A stretch of 64,000 nt of DNA from contig JAGPXD010000001.1 of the NCBI GenBank assembly GCA_020746995.1, positions 620,001 through 684,000 on the forward strand, given 5' to 3'. Below the pieces are notes generated by a model. It searched no databases, was not told where the DNA came from, and saw only the letters and a list, made by a program, of their open reading frames with translations. This DNA is from Plectosphaerella cucumerina. Taxonomy: Eukaryota > Ascomycota > Sordariomycetes > Glomerellales > Plectosphaerellaceae. Both the position numbers and the translations under genes were made by a program. Shown one piece after another: positions 32,444-43,843 of this stretch (position 1 is the first letter of the stretch; every line of letters begins with the position of its first letter).

Positions 32444-33700
32444 AGTGGCCTTCCGCCAGTATGACGACTATGATTTGTTGTTTTCCGGGTTTGGAATGCG
32501 TCTTGTTACGGCCGGTTGTGTAAAATGATGCGACAGGATTGTACGATCAGTTTTGTATTTCCTTTTTCGGGTTGTAATGAGACAAGGCTTAGGTAGTTAG
32601 CAATGACTTTCGACACTTCGAACATTTTTCAATTGAAGTGATGGATGATGAACGACGCGAACTTCATGATGCGACCGCGAGTGTTGGCGCGGATGAGTCA
32701 GCAGTTCAAGTGAGATGACTAACACAGCAACAATTGGGGCCGAGCGACCATCCATGCATGTCTCCCCAACTCTCCTTCAACAACCCTGGACCTTCCCACC
32801 CGACGACTGACCCCGTTTCACCAGTGCACTTCCCCAGGGTGAAGCTTCCTGTTAATCTCTGATGTTTTCCTCTATCATCGGTAAACTCGTGGAGAGGAGC
32901 TTCTAATTTCCCCGCCGTTTTGCGGACCACCTTTGGAGCAGGGGCACAAGAGGGACCTTTTCAAGATGGAGATAACTCATGTGCCACCCCTTTCTGGTTG
33001 GCTATCAGGTTCGTTGCGTGGCAGAGTTTGGGCGCAAAGCATCGAGAGGCGCTGGGTAGTGGCGGTACGTCATCATCAAAGCGCATTCATGAACTGCGAT
33101 GTCGGCGATGCTGATGCGGATGGCCGGTGTGTTTCATGCCGGCTACCTTCGGGCTGCGGACCCATACGTCGTTCCACTGATAACCAAAGATCCATCTAGA
33201 CATGACAGATTCGTCAGCGCGTGAAGCAGGACATGTGCATGAGATACAATGGCCGTAGTCCTAAGGTCCATCCGGAGTGACGAGCAGGCGATTGACGCGC
33301 CGACATCGTCGCTTATTCCCGGCATTAACCGCGAAGGGGTTGATGGCGGCGTTCCTGTGATGACGGGTCTCGACTTGCGAAAGAGTGCGACCGAGCCAAC
33401 CGGAATTTCTCCAGAAGGCTGGACGCGATAAACGCGAGTATCTCGAGCCGCTATCGGCAGATCAACATCCACGCAAGTTTTCCGCGGGCAACTTCGACCA
33501 CAACCCCAAGATAAGCCTGACTTGGCACAGTTCCACTGCTGGGGAAGATCTAAGGCGGGGTACTAACTGTCTGGGGATGCAGACAAGTTTCAAGACAGAT
33601 CTGAAGATTAAAGGAGTCATGTCCTGGTGCACTAATTCATTCAAGTCATTCGAGCACTTGTCATTCTCAATCCACGACACAAAAATTACGTCAAATCATC
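32444..33700. other. Intergenic region, no gene supported
   Basis: 3'-flanking DNA of the LEA/DUF3659 gene and upstream DNA of the dipeptidase gene. I see no open frame with family features and no RNA gene. Confidence 0.5.
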
Positions 33701-35045
33701 ATGTCTACTCACCCCTATCAGCAGCTTCAAATCGACGAACGTGTCAAGCGCGTGCTCGCCAAGACACCTCTCATCGATGGCCACAATGACTTGCCTCAGC
33801 AGCCACGATGCTGCTTCAAGGGCAAGATCCATGATAACCCCAAGTTCGACCTAGCCAAAGGGTTTCAGCGCGGAATGACCGACATTCCCAGACTCAAAGA
33901 GGGCGCCGTCGGTGGACAGTTCTGGTCCGTCTGTGTGCCGTGTATTCGGTCGGCCGAGAATTTCACCACTCCCGAGTACTCGGACATGGCTCGCGATGCC
34001 ATTGAGCAGATTGACCTCACGCTTCGACTTGTCGAGTCGTACCCTGAGACATTCCAGCTTGTCAGTGGTCCAGATGAGGTGAAGGGGATCTATGAGTCTG
34101 GCAGAATCGCGTGCTCTATCGGCATCGAAGGGTATGTTCGCATGCATTTGCCATTGAACCCTGGGGTTTCTAACATCAGCAGACTTCACATGGCTGGAAA
34201 CAGCATCGGCATCATCAGAGCCTTCTACCGCCTGGGCGTCCGATATGTAAGCTTGAGAGCTGCGAAGATCGTCCCGACCAGTACTGACTATGACGCAGTG
34301 CACAATGACACACTTGTCCAACAATGCCTTTGCAGACAGCTCCACGTCCAAAGTCGGCCCAGTCCACGGCGGTCTCTCGAAGCTCGGCCGCTCGGCAGTT
34401 GTCGAGATGAACCGAATCGGCATGATCATCGACATCTCCCATGTGTCTGAAGACTGCGCCCAGCAAGTTCTTGACATCACTCGTGCACCGGTCATGTTCT
34501 CTCACTCCAATGTCAGGGCCAAGTTTGACTGTGCTCGCAACGTTCCCGACGCGGTGATTGACCGCGTTCCTGCTAACGGCGGCATCATCATGGTCACATT
34601 CGTCCCCGAGCACCTGACCCTTCGTCGCAAGGAGGCAAACATGGACATGGTGCTCGACCACCTGTTCTACATTGCCGAGCGAATCGGATGGGATCACGTT
34701 GGGCTTGGCTCGGACTTTGACGGCATTGCATCGGTTATTCCCGGCCTTGAGGATGTCAAGTGCTTCCCGAAGCTGCTTCAGGCTATTCTTGACCGGGGTG
34801 CTACGGAGGAGCAGCTGGCCAAGGTTGCCGGGGAGAACATTTTGCGTGTCTGGCGGGGTGTGGACAAGGTCCGCGACGAGATGAAGGCCGAAGGAGTCTT
34901 GCCTGTTGAGGATGTGTTTGAGGATCGTCAGTGGTGGAGGTTTGATGGGTACTACCAGATGCCTGACCCGGACCCAGAGGACAAGTTGGGCCTGGACTGG
35001 TATGGAGCGCCACCTCCAGTCGAGGGGCTGTATCGGGATGACTAG
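33701..35045 (+). CDS. Membrane-dipeptidase-type zinc peptidase, family M19
   Basis: Three exons (33701-34131, 34183-34246, 34299-35045) with introns of 51 and 52 nt give 413 residues. Hydrolyses dipeptides using a two-zinc centre. The ligand set is complete: H28 and D30 in DGHNDLP, bridging E143 in SIGIEG, then histidines in DISHVS and FSHSN, and the Asp in LGSDFDG. The THLSNNAFADS segment and a NILRVW C-terminal motif also match the family. No signal peptide or GPI tail is seen, so unlike the mammalian renal enzyme this one is probably cytosolic. The next gene downstream, 0.9 kb away on the same strand, is a Dal5-like permease, which fits uptake followed by cleavage of peptide-like or amide nitrogen sources. 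Confidence 0.93.
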
Positions 35046-35960
35046 GTGGTTGGGCAATGCCCTCAAGGCTAGGGCTCAGTACAATCACAAATTAAAAGCA
35101 AATAATGCAGTAGATTCTCATCTCTAACTTCTGGATTCTGTGATTGCTTTGCTCTGCCACGTCTCCCGGAGCTCTAGATCTCAACTTCAAAGTTGAAGCT
35201 GTTGCCGCAAGTTCCACGGTTAAGGCGGGCTTGATACCGAATGCTCCTGCGAGCTTAGATCACTAGTCAAGCATTTCATCATGAGGCTCGCCTTTGAGAA
35301 CGTCATAGTGCTAGGCATTCCCGACAAATCTCCTGCGAATCCCCAGCTTACGCTGAAGTCGCCCTGTCGAGCAAGCTTATCAAATCCTTCGAGAGCCGCG
35401 CATGATTACATCCCTTTGACCGTACCCGGTCGAACGGAACCGTGGGTTAGTGGGGTTTTGATCTATCATTCAGATCGTACGGATGCATCAAGAAGGAAAG
35501 GGGATCATGGTCGATGACGGTTCAACCGGCGCAACACGTCTGCTTCGCCGAGGAAGCTTCGCTCAACCGCGGACCCGCGGGCATGCTTTCCGCGGGAAGA
35601 TTGCCGCCCTATCTCGGCAAACTGGGCCCTCCCTATCTCCCTTATCATGATACACCCCTAGGAGATCTTCAACCTCATCCAAGTGATCCAACGCAGGATG
35701 TAGAGCTGCAGCTGGAACTGAGGGGGTCCAATGACACCTTCTGATATCGACGCGACATGGATTGCTTTCAAGGAATGTAAGGGCAGTTGACTTAAAAAGT
35801 GTCTTCTGGTTCGAGCCCTGATGTCAGCTGGCCGAGATCATTCAATCGGTTTGTCAGTGCTGTGACATTAGTACATCGTCTTCAATACAGCAAGCCTTTC
35901 AAACTCCTTGCGTTCATCAGCCCCAGCTGTATTCAAGCCTCGTTTTACGGATCGTCCATC
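35046..35960. other. Intergenic region between dipeptidase and permease genes
   Basis: No gene supported. Scattered TATC/GATA sequences (for example TTATCATGATAC near 35642) could be sites for nitrogen-regulatory GATA factors, which would suit both neighbours, but such short motifs are common by chance. Confidence 0.4.
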
Positions 35961-37786
35961 ATGGCAACGAGAACCGCATCTCACGATGCTTCCGGCAACG
36001 ACAAGCCAGGGATGATTCTCGAAGACGCCCAGAAGACTGTGGCCATCGATTACCTCCATGCCGCCGAGGCCACTGGCTTCGACCCGGCCGAAGCAAAAGC
36101 CCTACTCCGCAAACTTGACCTACGATTGATCCCGATGCTCTGCTTCACCTACGCCCTGCAGTCCATTGACCGAACGACACTGAGCTATGCGGCCGTTTTC
36201 GGTGTACGGGAGGACCTCGGCCTGACTGGCACTCAGTTCTCCCTGGCCAGCGCTCTGCTGTATATTGGTGCGTCTACTTGTCGAGTTTAGTAATATCCTC
36301 TTGGGCTGTTTCAGCAGGTACTCTTGCTCACATATCACGTGGCATGACTCGTGTTGACTCCCGATACCTCCCAAGACAGTTAATGAGCAAAATGGCTAAC
36401 CGGGAATCTTCTAACAGGCTACCTCATCTGGGAATTTCCAACAAATGTTCTCCTGCAGAAACTTCCCATCAATCACTTCATGGCTGCCAACGTTGTTCTC
36501 TGGGGCGCAGTTCTTATGTGTCATGGCGCCACGCAGAACTTCCCCGGACTTGCAGCAACACGATTCCTTCTGGGTGCCTTCGAGGCCGTCATCAACCCAG
36601 GAACGATGCTCATGTTCTCCATGTACTACACCCGCAAAGAGCAGCCCCTCCGCATGGGTATCTGGATCGGCTCTGCTGGACTAGGGTATGTTGTTGCTGG
36701 AATCGTGACATTTGGCATTGGCCACATCGACGGCTCTATCGCCAGCTGGCGGATCTTGTTCCTCTTCTGGGGCGCCATCACCGTGGCGTGGGGGGTCGTA
36801 CTGCACATCTGGCTCCCTGACTCGCCGTTGAGGACCAAGTTTCTGTCAGAACGGGAGAAGACCCTGGTCATTGATCGAGTTAAGGACAACGGCACCGGCA
36901 TGGAAGACAAGAGGTTCAAGTGGCCACAGTTCTGGGAGGCGATGATGGACCTCAAGACTTGGCTGCTGTTTGCCTTTGCTGTAGCAAGCAACTCGCCAAA
37001 CGGAGGTCTTACGACGGTGAGTGAACCTCGTTTGTTGTGTCTCAACCTCATACTTACACATTGCAGTTCCAAGGTCTGGTCATCCGTGGACTTGGCTTCT
37101 CGAAACTTCAGACGACGCTCATTCAGATGCCTTCCGGTGGAGTCCAACTGATATTCTGCGTTTTTGCTTGGTGAGTTGGTTCGTTCTCTAACTGGATGAT
37201 CTGACATGGCGAATCTAATGTTGTGATTTCAAGCTTCTGCGCCTCGCACTTCCCCAATGCACGTATTCCGACCATGCTGGTCTGCCTCGGGCCCTTCCTT
37301 GCAGGCACACTGGGCCTCTGGCTCATCGACCAATCCATCCCCTACGGACGACTCGCCTGCCTCTGGATCTCTTTCACATACACCGCCGCCTGGACGCTCG
37401 CCATGTCCGTCGCAACCGCCAACACAGCTGGCCACACGAAGAAGGTGACGACCAACGCCGTTCTCCTCATCGGGTATTGTGTCGGCAACACGATCGGGCC
37501 GTTCTTCTTCATTGCGAAGCAGGAGCCTAGGTACACCCTTGGCATGGGCATGATCCTGGTGTGTGTTGGTATCCAAATTGGATGCTTGGTGGGACTTTGG
37601 TTCCTGCTGTACACTAGGAACCGGTCGAGGAGGGCTGAGCACGTCGACACCCCTGAGAATCGCCAGCAGGGATATGAACAAAGTCTGGATGACCAGACGG
37701 ACTTGCAGAACAAGTACTTCAAGGTAAGTGTGCTCTTGGAAGGAACTGGGGAGAAAGTCACTAACGATTTCTAGTACGTGTACTAA
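35961..37786 (+). CDS. Dal5/allantoate-type MFS permease (anion:cation symporter family)
   Basis: Five exons (35961-36267, 36418-37016, 37067-37170, 37234-37723, 37775-37786) with introns of 150, 50, 63 and 51 nt give 503 residues; all phases agree. About twelve membrane helices. Family marks: an N-terminal DLRLIPMLCFTYALQSIDRT first-helix region, GYLIWEFPTNVLLQKLP, GAFEAVINPGTMLMFSMYY, and the central SEREK loop (LSEREKTLVIDRV). These place it with fungal allantoate/pantothenate/vitamin-type permeases, which act at the plasma membrane. The terminal exon adds only YVY; without that last splice the protein would end 17 residues later with a different tail. The substrate is unknown; its neighbour, an M19 dipeptidase, suggests a dipeptide or related nitrogen compound. 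Confidence 0.9.
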
Positions 37787-38250
37787 ACGATTCTGGGATT
37801 CTGGAAGTCAAAGGAAATCGAGCCGGGTACGTGGCATGAGTTGCCATCGTGTGCAAGCCTTTCGATGAAACCTTCCATGGAGGTCTTAATGAGATGAAAC
37901 AGTGGATGCCACAGTATAAGCGCACGTATTCTGAATCTACCTTGCATGAACACACATCTTTGAATCCACTTCGATGGGTGTCGGTGGTCATGGCACGGCC
38001 TTAGCGGTGAGGTGCCAGTAGGTATCAATCGACAGCAAGCTTGATAGGGGAGAATAAATGCAGCTGGAGTTCTCAAACCTTATCGCCAGCACTTGACTTT
38101 CTTCCTATGATCTGTTGCTTAGTGTTGTTCAATTGATTGGTCTTCTACTACCTACTGCTATGTTTTCCAAGTAAAAGCCTCCTTGTAGGTCTCCAAGATT
38201 GTGTCGCAAGTAAGCTAATTCCCGCCCCCCGCCATCGAGAGACTCGTGGA

Positions 38251-39143
38251 ATGGAGATTCTTGATCTCCCTGTCGTTGAAATTAGAGGTTACAGCTGTAA
38301 GCACATCCCAATCTGCACCAACTTGCCAACATCCATACCTCCACCCGGAACTCCTCAGGTTCTTACATTCATTCTCAGTCGACGCATCATCCAAACGCAA
38401 CAGGCCTCGAAATCGGGTGTTTCAGGACAAACTCAAGAAGCTCTCCGAGGACTACAACAGCAAAAGGGCCGAGATGGAAGGTTGGACGATCGGACGCACG
38501 GTGATCAACGTCACACAGACAGGCCGCGTAGTCGCCGTCATACTCATCGCGACCTCCATCGTTTGCTGCGGCATGGCCATCCCCTTTGTAGTCGGGGAAA
38601 AGATCAACGGCGTTGACCCCTTCCAGCCTTCTCGTCGGGTTCAAGAGCTGGTACGTGAGTGAGCCGCCCTGGCACGATTTCATTCGACGCGTCGTTGTTT
38701 GCCGCAGCATCTCAGACCTGGGCGGTGTGACGGGCATCAATGCCCAGATCATCCTGATACACCTCCTCATCACGGAGTACAAGACAGCAATCTTCACCCA
38801 GGGACCGCGCAACTCCATGTTCCGCAGCACCACCGAAGGCGGCTTCGAGATTGACGAGCCGATCGACATTGAATCGCTCTATCTGAGAAATTTCGTGCCC
38901 GTCGAGATCTTGGACGACATTGGTGAGCATATTGTGTGCTTGAATGTCAGGAGGGAGTTACATCAGCTGCAGACTTGGAGGATTGTCAAGTGTCTCGGAC
39001 ACCGGGGTCTTGAGGAGACTGTCGAGGAGAATGGAGTTGTCAAGCTTTCGATGCAATCGCTCGAGGTTCGCCGTGTTCTGGGGGTGTATATCGGGAAGAC
39101 ACAGTTTGGAGGTACGAAGAGCGAAGAGAGCGAGAAGGATTAA
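38251..39143 (+). pseudogene. Frameshifted gene for a membrane protein of unknown function
   Basis: Exon 1 (38251-38296) encodes MEILDLPVVEIRGYS and joins in phase, over an 82-nt intron, to exon 2 from 38379. Exon 2 encodes DKLKKLSEDYNSKRAEMEGW, then a hydrophobic helix (VVAVILIATSIVCCGMAIPF) and INGVDPFQ. Here one extra C (near 38627) throws the frame; the next frame continues without a gap as LLVGFKSWYVSEPPWHDF and runs to a soluble C-terminal region ending GKTQFGGTKSEESEKD. Both halves look conserved in composition and the join is exact, so this was one ~280-residue protein with one or two membrane segments. It may be a recent pseudogene or a sequencing error. I do not know the family's function. 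Confidence 0.65.
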
Positions 39144-39632
39144 TCTCGGCCAGGAGAAGTGAGGCAGATGTAGATGACGAAGAATTTGGTTTACGAACAT
39201 CGAGCGCCTCCACTCGCCTTATCGGTTGCAGCCCCGCCGTTATCGTGCCAGCTGCAGTCCTGATCTCCTCGGCACGCGGTTGTCACCGGCCTGGACGATG
39301 CGAGCGAGCTTCATTTACGTTTCTTTGAAAACAACTAATTGCTTTGATTCTTCTGGAAGCCAGTCCATTGCTCGAAATACCTCCAGTCATTTGGTGTTTT
39401 GGACGTGTCGCGGTCTGGCGTCGCAAGAAGCAAAATCGCGATTGCCCCGCCACAGGTCTGACGTCAAACGCCATGACGGCATCATTACGATCGCGGAGCA
39501 AACGCCCGCCCGAGTGATGTCAAGCAGACACGCATCTGCACAGATTCCAGATGAATGCGTGCTTGCAGCTACCTATTCCGCGGAGCTTAGTAAAATGCTC
39601 CTGTTAACTTTTGCGGGCACGCGTGCCTGCCG

Positions 39633-39640
39633 TATATAAT
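39633..39640 (+). promoter_or_regulatory. TATA box of the Con-6-like gene
   Basis: TATATAAT lies about 120 nt upstream of the ATG at 39756, a strong core-promoter match as expected for an abundantly expressed small gene. Confidence 0.6.
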
Positions 39641-39755
39641 CCTCGCTGGCAGGTGCCCTGGTCTTTTGCTCCTCCTCCACCACCCCAAGCTCAACCAAAC
39701 AGCTATATCACCCAAATCACCCAACAAACAATCCCGCACATCACACGTCGCAAAC

Positions 39756-39998
39756 ATGCCTGAAGGTCGCGAATCCCCCAAGCCTGAGGACCAGTCCGAT
39801 CGTCAGGTCGGCCAGACCTCCCACGGCCAGGGCACCGATGATGCCTCCAACAAGGGAAAGGTCAATGAGGAGCAGCTGAAGGTGAGCCGAGAGTCGCGGA
39901 CTTTGGGTATGCACCCTTGCTAATAAGTCTAGAACCTGTCATCAAACCCCAAGGGACCTCTCGAGGATGAGGCGAAGGCGAAGCTTGCGAAGAACTAA
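39756..39998 (+). CDS. Small hydrophilic Con-6-like protein
   Basis: Two exons (39756-39881 and 39933-39998) with a 51-nt intron (GTGAGC..TAG, CTAAT branch) give 63 residues. The protein is very hydrophilic and lacks hydrophobic segments. The segments RQVGQTSHGQGTDDASNKGK and KNLSSNPKGPLEDEAKAKL resemble conidiation-specific protein 6 (Con-6) and related fungal peptides, which accumulate in conidia and under stress. The exon junction falls right before the conserved NLSSNPKGP motif, a typical position. The gene converges with the Vip1-like gene. Assignment to the broader family is fairly sure, the precise orthology less so. Confidence 0.8.
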
Positions 39999-40328
39999 AT
40001 CGCTGGGAAGATGGTCAATACCTACGAATAGCGTCATGAAATCACACCATTTTGATCGTTACCCAGCTTCGCAAGTGATCAAGCTTTGCAAGTGATGAAC
40101 ATCATCCTGTAGTACATGCCTTCTGCTGCGCGCATACCAGGATTGAAGGAGCTTCTACCTGTCTGCGGGGCATTTTACTTCATCGTCACAAGGGTTGTGG
40201 TACATAATTATCATGTGATAATTGTCTCATTCTGCTAGCATCATGCTAAGGAAATCGAATCACGCCTATTTATAAAATCAACGCTCCGGCAACGCCTTAC
40301 ATCCATCCGTCCGTAATATCTCATATCC

Positions 40329-41221
40329 TTAGTTGGTGGGAATAACAGGCTCCTTCTCGCCAGTCGCAGTCGGCTTGGAGAGAGGAACGGAGGACGAGTT
40401 GTCGGGCTGGGTAGAAGAAGTGGTGCCAATGTTCTCGCCCGTGGCGGGAGGGGCCTCCTTCTCCTTGCCGAACACCTTCTCGAGGCCGGAAGCCTTGTAG
40501 GCGCTGCCGCCATGCTCCTCCTTCTTAAGATCGGCGAGACGCCTGGCCTCAGCGTGAACGTCGGTGACCTGACGCTGGGAGTCGGTGTAGAACTGGACGA
40601 CCTTCTTGCCGGTGGGGGAGGTGGCGGCCTGCTCGAAGTAGCTGCTGATGCCGCCGAAGATGCCCTGGGCCTTGGCGGTGATGCCGTACGACTGGTCGGT
40701 GGCGCGAGCGCGGTCGGTGGCGTGGTACTTCTGGTCAAGGCGCTGGAGGGTATCGTAGAAGCGGGAGGTGACGCCGTGCTGGCGGTCGAGCTCGATGGCG
40801 CGCTGGAGAGCGGCGTCGCCAATGACATAGCCCTGGGCGAGATACTCAGCGAGGATGCGGGCGCGGGGCTTCTCCTCTTGCGTGATTTCGTCAGAGTCGC
40901 GCTCGCCGTCGTGCTTGGGGGAGCCCTCGCCAGAGTCGGCGGAGGCGCTGGTGACGGTGATGTGGGTGGCACCAAGCTGGGTGTTGTTGAGGAGCAGGGC
41001 CGTCTTGGCGGCGGTCTCCTTCTCGAAGGTCACGGTCGCATCCTTGGTCTCGCCGGCGGAGGTGACCTGGATATCGGTGATCTTGCCACTGTGAGGGTTA
41101 GTTGGTCCGTAACGTGAGGTAGGGGTGTCAGGTATGCATACCAGAAGCTGAAGAAGTCACGGATCTCCTTGTCCTGGGTACCAGGAGAGACGTTCTTGAC
41201 GTGAACAGAGTTGGCGGACAT
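40329..41221 (-). CDS. Vip1-type RRM RNA-binding protein
   Basis: Two exons on the minus strand, 41221-41142 and 41088-40329, with a 53-nt intron (GTATGC..CAG, CTAAC branch), give 279 residues. Residues ~4-75 form one RNA recognition motif: VHVKNVSPGTQDKEIRDFF as strand 1/helix 1 and ATVTFEKETAAKTALLLN as the RNP1-side strand and second helix. Residues ~95-260 are the helical region typical of fission-yeast Vip1 and its ascomycete relatives (ILAEYLAQGYVIGDAALQRA, then FYDTLQRLDQKYHATDRA), ending in a disordered tail. Members have been linked to cytoskeleton and cell-size control in fungi, but a molecular mechanism is not settled. A TATA-like TTTATAAC lies about 140 nt upstream on the minus strand. 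Confidence 0.87.
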
Positions 41222-42274
41222 GATTGCGGTGGTTGTTCTGGAGGGGTTTTTGTTGAGGCGGGGTATGTTCAGGATGGGTGTGTCAGGTTGCAGTTGGTGG
41301 AAGAGGGTAGGTTGCGGTTTGCGTGGAGGATGCGAGATGGAAGAAGTGTGTGCAGTTATAAAGGGAGGGGGCGAAAAGGCAGAGTGGACTCGGGACCGTT
41401 GGGTTGAAGGAATCAGATCGATGTCACGAGATTGAAAACGACGCGCGACCTGCCAAGGCACCGATATTTTGCTTCTCCAGGGAGGGGGAAGGCGGCCTCT
41501 GGGTGGTGACGGGCCTGCTGCTGCTGCTGCTGCGCGACACCAAGTGGCTCACGGCTGTCTCGCACCCGTTGAGGGCAGTGGCTTCCTCGTGCTGCGGGAG
41601 GGCGGGCAGGGGCGATACTGGAGCGAGGGGCAAGAGCTCCTGGTGCGCCAACGTCATCGGTCCTCCGATGATGAGACCAGGTGGGGGTGGAAGGTGTGCA
41701 CAGACATGAAAGTTAGGGGGCGAGCTGTGCCAAGTACCGCCATTGCCATTATGTGACTAACAGTACTCCTTCTGCCATACGCTGCTATCGCCCCTCCCGC
41801 AAAGCTTATCCCTGCCATGCGCCATCCGGGTCCACATCAGGTGATGGCGAGGCCGGACGACGTGGCCCGGAATGTGATCGAAGCTCCACGTCCAAAGCTG
41901 GAGCTCTCCAGTTGCACCGCCTCCCGTCGCCAGACCCTGAAAATTCTGCCCCTTGCACCTTGACATGTGATTGTCGACGAGTCTCCCTTCGCCTCAACGT
42001 CTACGAGTACCGGCCGGTGCCCACTACCGTTGCGGCTGAGACTTGCGTGGCAGGATCTCGATTGACCAGCGACGTTCATTGCCCTTGCTCCCAACAGAGA
42101 GGCCTCGACAGGCAGCCGCTGTGCGACATTCGTCGAAGCGCGAGCATCACCGCCTGGCAACTTGCTCCCTTGGATCAATCGATTGACATTGCTAACGGAA
42201 ATTGGGAAGACAGAACGATAGGAATATCCTCGCGACCGAAACCCCCGACGATCAACACCGACCGACGCGACCCA
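41222..42274. other. Intergenic region, no gene supported
   Basis: Promoter side of the Vip1-like gene and 3'-flank of the zinc-finger pseudogene. Frames at 41404-41756 and 41753-42292 overlap opposing frames and show no domain. Confidence 0.45.
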
Positions 42275-43231
42275 TCATCTCGACGACACTAGCGGCGGAG
42301 TCTTTGTGACCTGGTCCTTCTGAGTCAATCCGATGAGGCGATGGCAGCGCGGGCTGTGTTTCAAGTGCCGTTTGATAGAAGATGCCTTGGCCAAAGACGT
42401 TCCGCAGCTGCGACACCATACCCTAGGGTTCGGGATGCCATTCACCGCCGCCCAAGGGGCATGGTGGCGCCAGTAGTGTTCATTCAATCCTTTGGTTCCA
42501 GTGAAACCTATCAGACACTGCTTACACTTGCTTGGCCGGGTATGAATCTTCATATGGCGGCTGCCGGAATCAGTACTCAGCCGCAGGAGAGGAAGAAGGA
42601 GAATTACTTCAAAATGTGCCCAACCTTGCGCCACTTCGTACAGCACCATCGATGGTCGGGGTTGCGTTGCCCTATGCTGTCAATGCCAGCTTGAACTTAA
42701 GAGTTGCTTGCGCTACGCACCGGCAGGATCGATTTCCGACGATGGATCAACCCCTTCGAGGCTGGCCATTGACGTCTCTTCGGCACTTCCCAACTCCTCC
42801 TCCTCCTCCTCGGCCGATCCTGAATGAGACCCAGGGGACCCTTCATAAGGGTCAACGCTAGGAATCATTGTCTGACTTCCCGACTATGCCGGGAAGCTGG
42901 GATCGCTCGAGGGGTGAACGGAATTGTTCACAGCGATGGGCTCGCTTGGTATGGTGGCCTCGCGCCAGCCTCCATGGTATGGATGCTGCTGAGCAGTATC
43001 CAACACGAGAAGACGCGGGTCAATTGTGTCTTCGCCCAAGACGGGCTGAGAAAGATCGGTTCCGAGAAGAGGCGGGTCGACCATGGATGGGTATGCTTGA
43101 GGGAAACCTGCTGGTCGAACTTGGTTCAATGCTTCCGACAACAGCAATTCATCGGAAGCACCTTCATCATCTTCTTCATGCGGATAGGTGGACCAAGGGT
43201 CGGGCCACGGAGGCAAGGGCACTGACGACAT
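42275..43231 (-). pseudogene. C2H2 zinc-finger protein gene with an internal stop
   Basis: The N-terminal frame starts at 43231 (MSSVPLPPWPDPWSTYP), is acidic, contains a typical TF-like DTIDPRLLVLD stretch, and ends in PSFPA followed by TAG near 42883. The same frame then continues without other stops through IPSVDPYEGSPGSHSGSAEE to an intron donor region near 42710. The zinc-finger part follows: WCCTKWRKVGHILN joined by a 47-nt intron (42607-42561) to RHMKIHTRPSKCKQC, then GLNEHYWRHHAPW and WCRSCGTSLAKASSIKRH. The stop is one transition from CAG. A shorter functional protein starting at the ATG of MIPSVDPYEG cannot be excluded, though the first intron does not resolve cleanly in my reading. 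Intact relatives are presumed DNA-binding regulators. Confidence 0.65.
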
Positions 43232-43843
43232 GATTGTGTGGTCGAGGTCGAAGTGTTGGAACATGAGACTTGAGACACAACAGGACGACCGAAAGTCGTG
43301 CTCCAGATCGTCATGAGAGGCCAAAGGTCTGAGAGGTGGCCCTGATGTCCTGATATATCACGGCGACGGCGCCCATCCAAATTCAATGATACCCCGCGAC
43401 AGCTTTCCGGTCAGTCGTCATCTTCGCACCAACGGCGCGTGAGGCCAAAGTCGACAAAAGGAGGGGGGGGGGCCTCGTCGCGGTGATTCGCCAATCTCAA
43501 CGTGAGGGGGGCTGCAGATTGGCCGCCGTCACGAAGCCAAGCGGCGTCTGAATGGAGATGGATGCGTCGATGACCTCCCCGATTGGACTGTTTGCTCCAA
43601 AGATGGTAGGCCTCCCACAGTAGCGCGCACTTTGCTGTCCCGACCGACCTTGGGGGCGGGCGCATTCGGGCAACTTTCGTGATTGTTGGCGATGGGCGTC
43701 GCCTCGCGGCCTGGTTCGCGCCGAGCTGCTATCATTGAGCGATCAGACGCGATTTTGACAGCTCGGCAAGCTGGTACGAGAGACGCCTGTCGCCATTGAC
43801 AATAGCTTTGTTTGTCGCCAAAGCATCAATCGGCAGAGTCACG

